A stretch of 64,000 nucleotides of DNA from NCBI GenBank assembly GCA_947460975.1, contig CANHGO010000001.1, forward strand, positions 124,001-188,000, given 5' to 3'. This stretch comes from Cytophagaceae bacterium (GTDB lineage Bacteria > Bacteroidota > Bacteroidia > Cytophagales > Spirosomataceae). Below, piece by piece: positions 18,448 to 28,513 of this stretch (position 1 is its first letter; every line of letters starts with the position of its first letter). A program made the translations under genes and the position numbers. The notes beneath the pieces were generated by a model, which did no database searches, was not told where the DNA came from, and worked only from the letters and a program-made list of their open reading frames with translations.

Positions 18448-19440
18448 ATGGTCAAAATAGGTAACATCGAATTAGGGGAATTTCCATTGCTTTTAGCGCC
18501 AATGGAGGATGTGTCGGATCCCCCGTTTCGAGCCGTTTGCAAGGCAAATGGGGTTGATATGATGTATACTGAATTTATTTCCTCCGAAGGATTAATCCGG
18601 GACGCGGCTAAGAGCGTTCAGAAATTAGATATTTTTGAATACGAAAGGCCGATTGGCATTCAATTATTTGGCAGTTCCATCGAGACCATGGCGGCCTGTA
18701 CCGAGATCGCGACCCAAGCAGGACCTGACTTAATCGACATAAATTACGGTTGCCCCGTCAAGCAAGTCGCCTGCAAAGGTGCCGGAGCGGCCTTATTACA
18801 AGATATTCCCAAAATGGTGGCCATGACTTCTGCCGTGGTCAAATCGACGCATTTACCGGTTACCGTCAAGACAAGACTAGGCTGGGATGATTCCACAAAA
18901 AACATCGAAGATGTGGCAGAGCGGCTTCAAGATATTGGCATTCAGGCGCTTACCGTTCATGGACGTACTCGCGTTCAAATGTATAAGGGGGAGGCTGACT
19001 GGCGATTGATTTCAAAAGTAAAAGAGAATCCGCGCATCAAAATTCCAATTTTTGGAAATGGAGATATCGATTCCCCAGAGAAAGCGCTGGAATATAAAAA
19101 TAGATATGGCGTGGATGGGGTGATGATTGGCCGTGCGTCGATTGGCTATCCCTGGATTTTTAAAGAGATCAAACATTTTGTGGCCACTGGAAATCATTTG
19201 CCTCCTCCAACTATCCAAGAGCGTATAAACGTATGTGAAACTCATTTAGACTTTTCGATTCGTTGGAAAGGAAATCATGGGGGAATTGTGGAGATGCGCC
19301 GTCATTATGCCAATTATTTCCGTGGGATGGATCATTTTAAACCATTTAGAAGCAGGCTGGTTACCTCTATGTCCTTGGATGAAATCAAGGGTATTTTACA
19401 GGAGGTTTCCGAATTTTACCAACCTGAATTTGTTCAATAA
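18448..19440 (+). CDS. dusB: tRNA-dihydrouridine synthase DusB
   Basis: LLLAPMEDVSDPPFRAVCKANGVDMMYTEFIS; DINYGCPVKQVACKGAGAALL; TVHGRTRVQMYKGEADW; GVMIGRASIGYPWIF. ATG 18448 preferred to track start 18397. Confidence 0.95.
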   Translation: MVKIGNIELGEFPLLLAPMEDVSDPPFRAVCKANGVDMMYTEFISSEGLIRDAAKSVQKLDIFEYERPIGIQLFGSSIETMAACTEIATQAGPDLIDINYGCPVKQVACKGAGAALLQDIPKMVAMTSAVVKSTHLPVTVKTRLGWDDSTKNIEDVAERLQDIGIQALTVHGRTRVQMYKGEADWRLISKVKENPRIKIPIFGNGDIDSPEKALEYKNRYGVDGVMIGRASIGYPWIFKEIKHFVATGNHLPPPTIQERINVCETHLDFSIRWKGNHGGIVEMRRHYANYFRGMDHFKPFRSRLVTSMSLDEIKGILQEVSEFYQPEFVQ

Positions 19441-19446
19441 TTTTTC

Positions 19447-20331
19447 ATGAAGTCCACTGAAACTAAGTCCCCGCTATTTGTTTTTTTAGCGATATTATTG
19501 CTCTCATTAATTTGGGGCAGCTCGTTTATCTTGGTCAAAAAAAGCCTCGTTGGCTATTCGGCCATGCAAGTGGGTGCTTTAAGGATCTTTTCAGCGACCG
19601 TATTTTTTATTCCATTTTTTTGGCAACGGAGAAAACACATTGCTCCTGAACAGTGGAAATCATTGTTATGGGCAGGATTAACGGGAAATATGCTGCCGGC
19701 ACTATTGTTTTCGTTGGCAGGCCAACATCTTTCCAGTGCGCTTTCGGGCATGTTGAATGCTTTTACTCCCCTATTTGCTTTGATCATTGGCATTTTATTT
19801 TTTGCTCAAAAGTTCATCGTCAAACAGACCCTAGGAATTTTAATTGGCCTAATAGGTTGCATCGGATTACTAGTTTCTGGAAAAGGGTTTCAAATAGATT
19901 TTAATGTACATGCGCTGTGGGTGGTCCTTGCCACACTTTTGTATGGCATCAATATGCACATTGTTAAAAACAAATTGTCAGGTTTGCATCCATTGACCTC
20001 CACGTCCGGAATTTTTATGATGATCGGACCTCTCGCCTTGGGAATCATGGCATTTTCTGGATTTTTCAGTGTTCCGATTGACTCTGAACATCTTTGGCCA
20101 TTGTTGGCGGGCATCGGATTAGGTCTTTTAGGCTCAGCCTTAGGAATGTTATTATTCAATCAAATCATTAAGTGGACCACTGCGGTCATCGCAAGTTCGG
20201 TTACCTATTTAATTCCGATTGTGGCGGTGGGATGGGGTTTTTTCGACGGCGAAGCCATTTATTTTTCCCAAATCATGTTCATGCTCGTCTTGTTGGCTGG
20301 TATTTACGTGGTTAACAAATCCAAAATGTAG
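19447..20331 (+). CDS. DMT family (EamA) transporter
   Basis: Ten-TM pattern, SLIWGSSFILVKKSLVGYSAMQVGALR; two EamA-like repeats. Confidence 0.88.
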   Translation: MKSTETKSPLFVFLAILLLSLIWGSSFILVKKSLVGYSAMQVGALRIFSATVFFIPFFWQRRKHIAPEQWKSLLWAGLTGNMLPALLFSLAGQHLSSALSGMLNAFTPLFALIIGILFFAQKFIVKQTLGILIGLIGCIGLLVSGKGFQIDFNVHALWVVLATLLYGINMHIVKNKLSGLHPLTSTSGIFMMIGPLALGIMAFSGFFSVPIDSEHLWPLLAGIGLGLLGSALGMLLFNQIIKWTTAVIASSVTYLIPIVAVGWGFFDGEAIYFSQIMFMLVLLAGIYVVNKSKM

Positions 20332-20332
20332 A

Positions 20333-20350
20333 GACGCGATACCTCGCGTC
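20333..20350. repeat. REP-like palindrome gacgcga-tacc-tcgcgtc
   Basis: Perfect 7-bp arms within gTAGagacgcgatacctcgcgtcc; overlaps the end of the DMT transporter gene context. Confidence 0.7.
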
Positions 20351-20439
20351 CTTCCAAATTATTTATCTATTACCTGTTCTAGATTATCAGTTTAATTATT
20401 AGTAGTTCATTTACCTTCGGATCATAAAAAAATCGTGTC

Positions 20440-21732
20440 ATGGTCAATGAGCAATTCATATCATATTTGTGGAAAAATCAATTATTCAACCATCAAAATT
20501 TGTTGACGTCTACGGGCGACAAAGTATCTGTCATTCACCCAGGTATAGAAAATTCGAATGCGGGAGCAGATTTCCAACAAGCCAAAATCAGAATCAATGA
20601 GTTAGACTGGATAGGAACCGTGGAGCTTCACATTAATGCATCGGACTGGATTCAGCATGCGCATCAAAAAGATCCGTCGTATGAAAATGTCATTTTACAT
20701 GTCGTTTGGAATGATGACCTAAAGATCAAATATCAAAATGGCACATCGATCCCTTCCCTGTGCTTGTCGACCCAAGTAAATCCAGAAACGCTTGCAGCCT
20801 ATGAAATAAATAAATCGGTTATCAGGACTCAACTACCCTGTGGTTCGATGTTTGAGTCTGTTGATTTTGACGTAAAAGAAAAGATGTTGGCACAATGCCT
20901 GCGGGAAAGACAAGCAAAAAAAGTCAGTCAAATCCAGCAATTGCTTTTAAGTACACATGGAGATTGGGAGGAAACATTTTATCAGTCTCTAGCTAGGAGT
21001 TTTGGATTTTCGGTGAATGCCGATCCGATGTTCAGGCTAGCTCAATCGATGCCATTAAAATTGATATTGCGGTACCGAGATCGAAATAATGGGATTGAAG
21101 CTGCCTTATTTGGCTTAGCGGGTATGTTGGAAGAAGATATGCGAGATGAATATCAATGGGAATTGCGGAGAGAATTTATTCATTTAAAAAAGAAACATGA
21201 CTGGCCAAACTCCTATTTAAATCATTCCGATTGGAAGTTTTTACGGATGCGACCACCTAATTTTCCCACGGTCAGAATCGCTCAATTTGCTGAATTGATT
21301 CGGTCAAATTGTAGTTTAATTTCATTGCTATTAGAAATGCAAGATTTGAAAACAATCAAAACTTTATTTGAAACCCCGCTCAATGACTATTGGCAACAAC
21401 ATTATCATTTTGGTAAAAAAGGAAATGGTAGCCACTCGGTCTTAGGGAAATCAGCTTTTGAATCGATTTGCATTAACACCCTGATCCCTATGCTGATTTG
21501 TTATTCAACCTATAAAAGTGAATCAAAATACGAAGAAAAAGCCCTTCGGTGGATGCGAGAAATAAGGGCTGAAAATAATTTTGTTACACGGATTTTCAAC
21601 GAATATGGGCTAAAGATGAGGCATTCCGGCGATTCACAGGGATGCATACAATGGTATCATCAGTATTGCCTATTAAAAAAATGTGCTTCTTGTGAGGTGG
21701 GTAATGAACTAATGGAAAGGAAACCTGCTTAA
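20440..21732 (+). CDS. DUF2851 family protein
   Basis: NEQFISYLWKNQLFNHQNLLTSTGDKVSVIHPGIENSNAGADFQQAKIRI...TVELHINASDW, with C-terminal CIQWYHQYCLLKKCASCEVGNEL. Confidence 0.85.
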   Translation: MVNEQFISYLWKNQLFNHQNLLTSTGDKVSVIHPGIENSNAGADFQQAKIRINELDWIGTVELHINASDWIQHAHQKDPSYENVILHVVWNDDLKIKYQNGTSIPSLCLSTQVNPETLAAYEINKSVIRTQLPCGSMFESVDFDVKEKMLAQCLRERQAKKVSQIQQLLLSTHGDWEETFYQSLARSFGFSVNADPMFRLAQSMPLKLILRYRDRNNGIEAALFGLAGMLEEDMRDEYQWELRREFIHLKKKHDWPNSYLNHSDWKFLRMRPPNFPTVRIAQFAELIRSNCSLISLLLEMQDLKTIKTLFETPLNDYWQQHYHFGKKGNGSHSVLGKSAFESICINTLIPMLICYSTYKSESKYEEKALRWMREIRAENNFVTRIFNEYGLKMRHSGDSQGCIQWYHQYCLLKKCASCEVGNELMERKPA

Positions 21733-21784
21733 ATTAACAAGGTTCTTGTTGGCCTATTTCCTTAAAATGCTGAAACAATTTTCA

Positions 21785-21792
21785 TAGTTTTG
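21785..21792 (+). promoter_or_regulatory. Bacteroidota -7-like element TAGTTTTG upstream of the crtW-like gene
   Basis: Exact TAnnTTTG 30 nt before the ATG; -33 element not clear. Confidence 0.4.
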
Positions 21793-21822
21793 TAGTAATC
21801 CATTTATAACATTAAATGTGAC

Positions 21823-22524
21823 ATGAATAAGTCATTGGGAAATACGGGCATTTTTTGGGCTTTGCTAATCATCGGTTGTTGGTTTTTAAACCTGTATTAC
21901 GGGATTAATTTGGCATTAAGTTTTTCCAATCCTTGGGTATACGTACTCATTTTACTTCAAACACATTTGTACACAGGTTTATTTATCACCTCGCATGATT
22001 CCATTCATGGAGTGGTCAGTACAAAATACCCAAAAATCAATGATACCTTGGGGAAATTTTGCACGATTCTGTTTGCGTTCAATCAATATGGAAAGTTGAG
22101 AACAAAGCATCACATGCATCATAATCATGTAAACACAGAAAAAGACCCCGATGTGCATCAAGGAAATTTCTTTATTTGGTGGTTTAAATTCATGTGGCAA
22201 TATGTGACATGGCAACAAGTTTTAGCGATGGCGATCACCTACAACATCTTAAAACTTTGGTTCCCCATGTGGAATTTGATTCTTATGTGGGAGCTACCGG
22301 CCATTTTAAGCACCTTGCAATTATTTTATTTTGGCACATATTTACCACATCGGGGAACGCATGAAGAGGGCAATGCCCAACAATCCCGAAGTCAATCCAA
22401 AAATCATATTTGGGCTTTTATTTCCTGTTATTTTTTTGGTTACCATTACGAACATCATGCCTATCCCTATTTGCCATGGTGGAAATTACCTTTAGCAAAA
22501 GAGAAAACCTTAGAAACTGATTAA
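21823..22524 (+). CDS. crtW: CrtW-like beta-carotene ketolase / fatty acid desaturase superfamily
   Basis: LYTGLFITSHDSIHGVV; KHHMHHNHVNTEKDPDVHQGNF; YFGTYLPHRGTHEEGNAQ; FFGYHYEHHAYPYLPWWKLP: the His-box order and spacing of CrtW ketolases. Confidence 0.82.
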   Translation: MNKSLGNTGIFWALLIIGCWFLNLYYGINLALSFSNPWVYVLILLQTHLYTGLFITSHDSIHGVVSTKYPKINDTLGKFCTILFAFNQYGKLRTKHHMHHNHVNTEKDPDVHQGNFFIWWFKFMWQYVTWQQVLAMAITYNILKLWFPMWNLILMWELPAILSTLQLFYFGTYLPHRGTHEEGNAQQSRSQSKNHIWAFISCYFFGYHYEHHAYPYLPWWKLPLAKEKTLETD

Positions 22525-22543
22525 AATAGCAGAATATTTTTTC

Positions 22544-22551
22544 TAAATTTG
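22544..22551 (+). promoter_or_regulatory. Bacteroidota -7-like element TAAATTTG upstream of pyrH
   Basis: Exact TAnnTTTG in the crtW-pyrH gap. Confidence 0.4.
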
Positions 22552-22580
22552 TTGAATCTTTATCCTAAAAACCTCTTCTA

Positions 22581-23291
22581 ATGAAAGACCCCAAATACAA
22601 AAGAATTCTATTGAAACTTTCTGGAGAATCATTGTCGACAGACACAGAGGTAATAGATCCCGTCATTCTTGGGCAATACGCGGAAGAAATAAAGCGAGTA
22701 CATGATTTAGGAGTGGAAGTGGCTATCGTCATAGGCGGTGGAAATATATTTAGAGGAGCAAGTGCCGCAAAAGCAGGGATTGATCGAGTGCAGGGTGATT
22801 ACATGGGAATGTTAGCCACCGTAATTAATGGGATGGCCGTTCAGGCATCACTAGAAAAACAAGGATTGTATACGCGAATGATGACGGCTCTTAAAGTGGA
22901 AGCCGTATGCGAACCCTTTATTCGAAGAAGAGCCATGCGCCACCTAGAAAAAGGAAGGATAGTTATTTTTGGTGCGGGAACGGGAAACCCTTATTTTACA
23001 ACAGACTCTACCGCCTCATTGAGGGCGATTGAAATAGAAGCGGATGTAGTTTTGAAAGGAACTCGGGTGGATGGCGTTTATTCGGCTGATCCAGAGAAAG
23101 ATCCCACTGCCACACGCTATACGCATTTAAGTTTTGCTGAGGCCATTGGCAAAGGCTTGAAAATAATGGATACAACGGCATTTACATTATGCCAAGAAAA
23201 TAAAGTTCCCATCATTGTTTTTGACATGAACAAGACCGGCAATTTAGCTGCGTTGGTGTCTGGAGAAGATGTAGGAACATTAATCAGTTAA
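22581..23291 (+). CDS. pyrH: UMP kinase
   Basis: [74 protein letters not shown]. Confidence 0.97.
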   Translation: MKDPKYKRILLKLSGESLSTDTEVIDPVILGQYAEEIKRVHDLGVEVAIVIGGGNIFRGASAAKAGIDRVQGDYMGMLATVINGMAVQASLEKQGLYTRMMTALKVEAVCEPFIRRRAMRHLEKGRIVIFGAGTGNPYFTTDSTASLRAIEIEADVVLKGTRVDGVYSADPEKDPTATRYTHLSFAEAIGKGLKIMDTTAFTLCQENKVPIIVFDMNKTGNLAALVSGEDVGTLIS

Positions 23292-23294
23292 AAA

Positions 23295-23855
23295 ATGGAA
23301 GAATTAGAGTTTTATATTGAGGCATCACAAGAAACCATGGAGGGTGCTATCAAACATCTAAACATTGAGTTATCAAAAATTAGAGCAGGGAAGGCCAGTA
23401 CTTCCATGTTGGAAGGCATCATGATCGATTATTATGGAATGCCAACTCCATTAACGGGTGCATCTTCCATCACTACTCCTGACGCGAGAACGATTGCAAT
23501 TAAGCCCTTTGAAAAAGGTATTTTTGGAGAGATTGAAAAAGCCATTCGCAATTCAAACTTAGGGTTAAATCCGATGAATGATGGTGAATTAATCAGACTT
23601 TCTATCCCTCCCTTAACGGAAGAAAGGAGACGTGATTTAGTTAAGCGCGTCAAGCAAGAAATTGAAGTCGCTAAAATAAATGTCAGAAATGCCCGTCAAG
23701 ATGGAAATAATAGCATTAAAAAGCTGAAAGGTGATGGAGTGTCTGAAGATGCAATCAAATCATCTGAAGAGCGGATTCAAAAAATCACCGACGGATTTAT
23801 TTCTAAAATAGATGCTATTTTTACCGATAAGGAAAAAGACATCATGTCAGTATAA
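23295..23855 (+). CDS. frr: Ribosome recycling factor
   Basis: LNIELSKIRAGKASTSMLEGIMIDYYG; IPPLTEERRRDLVKRVKQEIEVAKINVRNARQDGN. Confidence 0.97.
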   Translation: MEELEFYIEASQETMEGAIKHLNIELSKIRAGKASTSMLEGIMIDYYGMPTPLTGASSITTPDARTIAIKPFEKGIFGEIEKAIRNSNLGLNPMNDGELIRLSIPPLTEERRRDLVKRVKQEIEVAKINVRNARQDGNNSIKKLKGDGVSEDAIKSSEERIQKITDGFISKIDAIFTDKEKDIMSV

Positions 23856-23859
23856 TCGG

Positions 23860-24744
23860 CTAAGGTAATTTAATCTTACTATCCTGCCCTACTTGATAAC
23901 CTAGTTCAAGCATTCTACGGATATCCATTTTATTGAAATTTTGAATGTCAATGGTGAGTGGTTGGGGTGGCCTGATCGACTGAATGTCAATAGTCGTATT
24001 GGAAATCATTACCTCTTTAATATCGGCATTTAGAATTTCATTCACGGCAATGTCCATCACTCGGTCCACTAATGCCAGTAAATCTCCTGAATCAAAATGT
24101 CCGCCTTCGATGGATTCCATGTGACAACTAATGCAAATAATATTGCTTGCCCCATCCTCAACAGCTTTTTTAATAGGTGCTACATCTCTTAAACCTCCGT
24201 CTAAAAAACTCCTTCGCGCTTCCCCATTGATCTTTACAACCGGCATCAAAATAGGCACGGCCGAAGAGGCCATCAAATAGTCCAAAAAATGTTCTTCAGA
24301 GGTATCGACGTAATATATCGTTCCATCTATAATATTAACGGCGCCAATTTTCAAAGCAATAGGGCTCGCATGTAAGTTGCGTATCGATAAAACCTCTGTC
24401 ATTAAATTGCATAAAGGTTTGGTGTCAACTAATCCCTTGAATTTTTTTCTTAGCGCCGAAAGTCCTAATTGAAATATATTTAAAGGTTTAGATAAACTTT
24501 CAGGACTAGTAATTCTTGTTTCCCAAAATTCACACAAGTCTTTGGATGCATCTTTAAATGAAATAGGTTCCCCTGAAATTACCTGCAAGCCTAATTGGTT
24601 CACAAAATAGGCAGCATTTAAGCTTCCGGCCGAAACACCATAGACTGCATCAGGCTGATAACCACGCTCCATCAAAGCTTTCATGACTCCGGCCTGAAAC
24701 GCTCCTTTAACTGATCCACCGGCAAGTACTAAAATCTTACTCAT
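23860..24744 (-). CDS. Patatin-like phospholipase family protein
   Basis: LAGGSVKGAFQAGVMKAL; GVSAGSLNAA nucleophile elbow; DGGLRDVAPI catalytic Asp motif. Confidence 0.9.
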   Translation of the reverse strand: MSKILVLAGGSVKGAFQAGVMKALMERGYQPDAVYGVSAGSLNAAYFVNQLGLQVISGEPISFKDASKDLCEFWETRITSPESLSKPLNIFQLGLSALRKKFKGLVDTKPLCNLMTEVLSIRNLHASPIALKIGAVNIIDGTIYYVDTSEEHFLDYLMASSAVPILMPVVKINGEARRSFLDGGLRDVAPIKKAVEDGASNIICISCHMESIEGGHFDSGDLLALVDRVMDIAVNEILNADIKEVMISNTTIDIQSIRPPQPLTIDIQNFNKMDIRRMLELGYQVGQDSKIKLP

Positions 24745-24835
24745 AAGGCAGCAATATTTAAAGATGTAAAACGGATTATCCTAAATTGTGATTAAATTTA
24801 CACAATTTCAATTATCCTTCAGAAAAGATTTACCT

Positions 24836-25810
24836 ATGTCCTATTCTATCAGCTCTATTCAGGCCCCTATTGCGGAACCCATGAAGGAGTTTGAAGGAAA
24901 ATTCAGGCAATTCATGAAATCCAAAGTTATGCTTTTGGATACAATCATGAATTACATTGTCCAAAGAAAAGGGAAACAGATTCGGCCCATGTTTGTTTTT
25001 TTAACTGCAGGATGTGTGGGGACCATCAATGAAAAAACCTATCGTGGGGCGGCATTGATTGAATTACTTCATACAGCCACACTTGTACATGATGATGTGG
25101 TCGATAGCTCAGACTATCGTAGAGGATTTTTCTCCATCAATGCGATTTGGAAAAATAAAATAGCCGTGCTTGTTGGCGACTACCTTCTCTCAAAAGGCCT
25201 TTTACTTTCTGTAGAAAACAAGGATTTTGACCTACTCACTTCGGTATCTACCGCGGTAAGGGAAATGTCAGAGGGCGAATTACTGCAAATTGAAAAAGCA
25301 AGAAAATTAGATATCACAGAAGAGGTGTATTTCGATATCATTACTAAAAAAACAGCTACCTTGATTTCTGCCTGCTGTGCAATAGGTGTGCAATCCACCG
25401 ACGCAGATGAAAAATATGCCGAAATTGCTCGAAATTTTGGCGAAAAAGTGGGGATAGCTTTTCAAATTAAAGATGATCTTTTTGACTATGGTGATGCTGA
25501 AATTGGCAAACCCTTAGGAATCGATATCAAAGAAAAGAAGATGACCTTGCCATTGATTTATGCTTTACAAAATACCACACGGTCCACTAAAAAGCACATC
25601 ATTCAACTCATTAAAAACGAATCAGAGAATCCTAAAAAAGTTCGGGAGGTCATTGATTTTGTCAAATCCACGGGAGGCCTTCAATATGCCAATAAGCGTA
25701 TGAATGACTATGCGCAAGAGGCCAAAGAATTATTGCAACAATTTCCCGAATCTAGCTACCGAAAATCTTTGGAAGACTTGATCAGCTATACCATAGAACG
25801 TAATAAATAA
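24836..25810 (+). CDS. Polyprenyl synthetase family protein
   Basis: RKGKQIRPMFVFLTAG; LLHTATLVHDDVVDSSDYRRG (first Asp-rich motif); FQIKDDLFDYGD (second Asp-rich motif). Confidence 0.93.
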   Translation: MSYSISSIQAPIAEPMKEFEGKFRQFMKSKVMLLDTIMNYIVQRKGKQIRPMFVFLTAGCVGTINEKTYRGAALIELLHTATLVHDDVVDSSDYRRGFFSINAIWKNKIAVLVGDYLLSKGLLLSVENKDFDLLTSVSTAVREMSEGELLQIEKARKLDITEEVYFDIITKKTATLISACCAIGVQSTDADEKYAEIARNFGEKVGIAFQIKDDLFDYGDAEIGKPLGIDIKEKKMTLPLIYALQNTTRSTKKHIIQLIKNESENPKKVREVIDFVKSTGGLQYANKRMNDYAQEAKELLQQFPESSYRKSLEDLISYTIERNK

Positions 25811-25824
25811 ATTTTAGACAAAAA

Positions 25825-25851
25825 AAAGAGAGACATTAAGCCTCCCTCTTT
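25825..25851. terminator. Hairpin between convergent genes (likely bidirectional terminator)
   Basis: aaagagaga (25825-25833) pairs 8/9 with tccctcttt (25843-25851), flanked by an A-run and a T-run. Confidence 0.6.
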
Positions 25852-25888
25852 TAAACAATCTAAAACTCTAATGTTTTACAATCTATTA

Positions 25889-28513
25889 TTATCTTGGACC
25901 ACCAAATCCGCCACCACTGTAGCCTCCACCACTTCTGCCTCCACGATCTCCACCACCCATTCCAGGCATCATAGGTTGCGCAGGTGCAGGTGTTGCATCA
26001 CCGCCACCATCTTTTTGGTCGTCATTGCTTACTGATTTTTTCCTCTTAGTCGGATTGAAGCTCATTTTTCCAAAACGGTAAGATAAATTAACCTTAAAGT
26101 TCATATTTCTTAGCACATTAGTACTTTCTTGCGTGATCAATGGCGTTTTAGTTTCGCTACGAATTGTCATCCCATTTGTCAAAAAATTCTCTGCACCAAA
26201 ACCAATACTACCCTTCTTGTTTTTGAAATCCTTTTTCAAGCTTAAGCTGTAAATCCCAAAACCTCCTTGAGTTCCTTGCAATAAAATTTGGTTTGGACGA
26301 TAGAAAGAGAACAACTGAGCGCCCCAGCCATTACCTATGTTGTAATTTCCAAAAATCCTAAAGTTAGATTGCAAACCTTTATTGCTTGCATTCATTAACG
26401 GATCTGGCACATTATTTTTCAAAACCATGTAAGACAAGTCACCACCACCACCAATCATCAATTTATTTGACAAATTCATGTTGATATTAATGTTCATTCC
26501 ATAGGCATTCTCAACTCCAATATTCATAGAAGTCGTTTTCACTGTATCTCCTACAACCGTTCTAATTTGATTGATCGCTCCTGTATTATTTCGAACGAAA
26601 AGTGCAGTAGAAATATAGGTTTGCTTGACGAACTTACTGTAATTAATTTCATAATTATTCGCAAATTCAGGAGCCAAGTTTGGATTTCCTTGGGAAATAT
26701 TCAATGGGTTTGTAGCATTTACGTTAGGATTCAAATTTTGAATACCTGGTCTTTGGATACGGCGATTGAAACTAAATCTCCAAGTACCCGACTTAAACGT
26801 CTTAGACATATTGAAACTTGGCACTAAAACACCGTAAGGAGGAATGCTCAAATTTTGACCTTCTTTTTTCAAAAAACTAGCCTCGATATCCGTATACTCG
26901 TAACGACCACCCAACTTCATGCTCCACTTACTTTTTGTACTAAGCGTATAAGAAAAATAAGTTCCCCAAATGTTTTGGTTGTAATCAAACACGTTACTTG
27001 GCAAATTCACTAAGTTAACTTTTGTGTAGTTTGAAGGATCATTGCCAGTCGGATTCAAGAAAGATGCATAATCAGAATTCACTTGACGACCGATGATCTT
27101 AGCTCCAAACTCAATCATTTGCATTTTGGTAATTGGCGTTTGATAATCTAATTGCAAAGTAGCCTCTTTATTCACCGAACCATTTATGTTTTTAATTGAA
27201 TTCATGATTTGAGACATCGAAGAATTCGGATTCATGATATCGTTATAAAAATCATTAGAACGATTATTATTAGACATCAATGCCAAAATACTGAACTCTT
27301 TTTGTGGCTTTTCAAATGTATGCGTATAGTCTATATTCAAGTCTATATTGGCCGACTCATCCAATGAATTCGTATTTCTTAAGCTAAATAATTTATCATT
27401 TCTAATTTGACGTAATCCATCTCCCCAGCTATTTCCATTTCTAAATCCAATTCTAGAAGAGGCCGTAATGGAGTTGAATTTATTTATGTCCCAATCAAAA
27501 CCCAATTGGTAATTACCAAACATTCCGGAACGTCTTGTATCAGAAGTCTGAAAATTCCTAGTTAGAATCCCATTATTTGAAGTTGTTTGTATCGATTCAG
27601 AATGACCATTTACATTATATTCAGAACGTCCAAATCCACCCAATGTCATTCCCCACGTTTTATTTCTGAAGTTTCCATTCATCGATAAATTTGAACCTCG
27701 AACACCTGCCGAAGAATCAAAAGAGAAAGTTAAACCTTGTAAAGTGTTTTTCTTAGTCACAATGTTAATGATACCTGCACTACCTTCAGCGTCATATCTT
27801 GCTGATGGAGAAGTAATTACCTCTACTGTCTTAATCATATCAGCTGGAATTTGCTTTAAGGCATCCGCGATGCTTGATGCCAAGATAGTCGATGGCTTAT
27901 TGTTAATTAACACCTTGATATTGGAAGAACCCCTCAAAGAAGGATTGCCGTCTAGGTCAACAGATAACATCGGAACTTTTTTCAAAACATCTGTGGCATC
28001 ACCACCACGATTTGTCTGGTCTTTCTCCGCATTATACACGGTTCTGTCAACTTTCTCTTCAATTAAAGCTCTTTGACCCTCTACGGTAACTTCGGCCAAC
28101 ATTTTGGTGTTAGAACCCATACGAATCACACCTAAATCCTTATCATCATTTTTACCAGTAATTTCGACCGGAATAGTGATACTGTTATAACCTAAGAATG
28201 AAGCCACTAATTTGTAACTTCCAACCGCAACTTTCGTAATTGTAAATTTACCTACTTGGTCAGCAACCGTTCCATCCACTGGTCTGCCTGTCGTTTTGTT
28301 GATCAAAGCAACGGAAGCAAATTCAACGGGTTTGGAATCCGTGGAATCTAAAAGATAACCCACAATTTTAGCAGATCCTTTCGGCGCAACTGGAGCTGCA
28401 ACAGCTTCTTTTTTAGGAGCCACTCCTGAAAAACCACCTAAACCAGTTGGTATCTGAGCATTTGAAATTTGACAAGCTCCCAATAGGGAAAATAAAAGAA
28501 ATAATTTTTTCAT
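25889..28513 (-). CDS. TonB-dependent receptor-like outer membrane beta-barrel protein with carboxypeptidase-regulatory N-terminus and Gly-rich C-terminal tail
   Basis: Signal peptide; GYLLDSTDSKPVEFASVALINKTT; plug-like VDLDGNPSLRGSSNIKVLINNKPSTILASSIADALKQIPADMIKTVEVITSPSARYDAEGSAGIINIVTKK; barrel; tail GMGGGDRGGRSGGGYSGGGFGGPR. Confidence 0.88.
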   Translation of the reverse strand: MKKLFLLFSLLGACQISNAQIPTGLGGFSGVAPKKEAVAAPVAPKGSAKIVGYLLDSTDSKPVEFASVALINKTTGRPVDGTVADQVGKFTITKVAVGSYKLVASFLGYNSITIPVEITGKNDDKDLGVIRMGSNTKMLAEVTVEGQRALIEEKVDRTVYNAEKDQTNRGGDATDVLKKVPMLSVDLDGNPSLRGSSNIKVLINNKPSTILASSIADALKQIPADMIKTVEVITSPSARYDAEGSAGIINIVTKKNTLQGLTFSFDSSAGVRGSNLSMNGNFRNKTWGMTLGGFGRSEYNVNGHSESIQTTSNNGILTRNFQTSDTRRSGMFGNYQLGFDWDINKFNSITASSRIGFRNGNSWGDGLRQIRNDKLFSLRNTNSLDESANIDLNIDYTHTFEKPQKEFSILALMSNNNRSNDFYNDIMNPNSSMSQIMNSIKNINGSVNKEATLQLDYQTPITKMQMIEFGAKIIGRQVNSDYASFLNPTGNDPSNYTKVNLVNLPSNVFDYNQNIWGTYFSYTLSTKSKWSMKLGGRYEYTDIEASFLKKEGQNLSIPPYGVLVPSFNMSKTFKSGTWRFSFNRRIQRPGIQNLNPNVNATNPLNISQGNPNLAPEFANNYEINYSKFVKQTYISTALFVRNNTGAINQIRTVVGDTVKTTSMNIGVENAYGMNININMNLSNKLMIGGGGDLSYMVLKNNVPDPLMNASNKGLQSNFRIFGNYNIGNGWGAQLFSFYRPNQILLQGTQGGFGIYSLSLKKDFKNKKGSIGFGAENFLTNGMTIRSETKTPLITQESTNVLRNMNFKVNLSYRFGKMSFNPTKRKKSVSNDDQKDGGGDATPAPAQPMMPGMGGGDRGGRSGGGYSGGGFGGPR

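Noticed and set aside
25889-28513. Frameshifted or pseudogene receptor because of the odd C-terminus
   Set aside because: Single uninterrupted 874-aa frame with signal peptide, plug and barrel; the Gly-rich tail is in frame.
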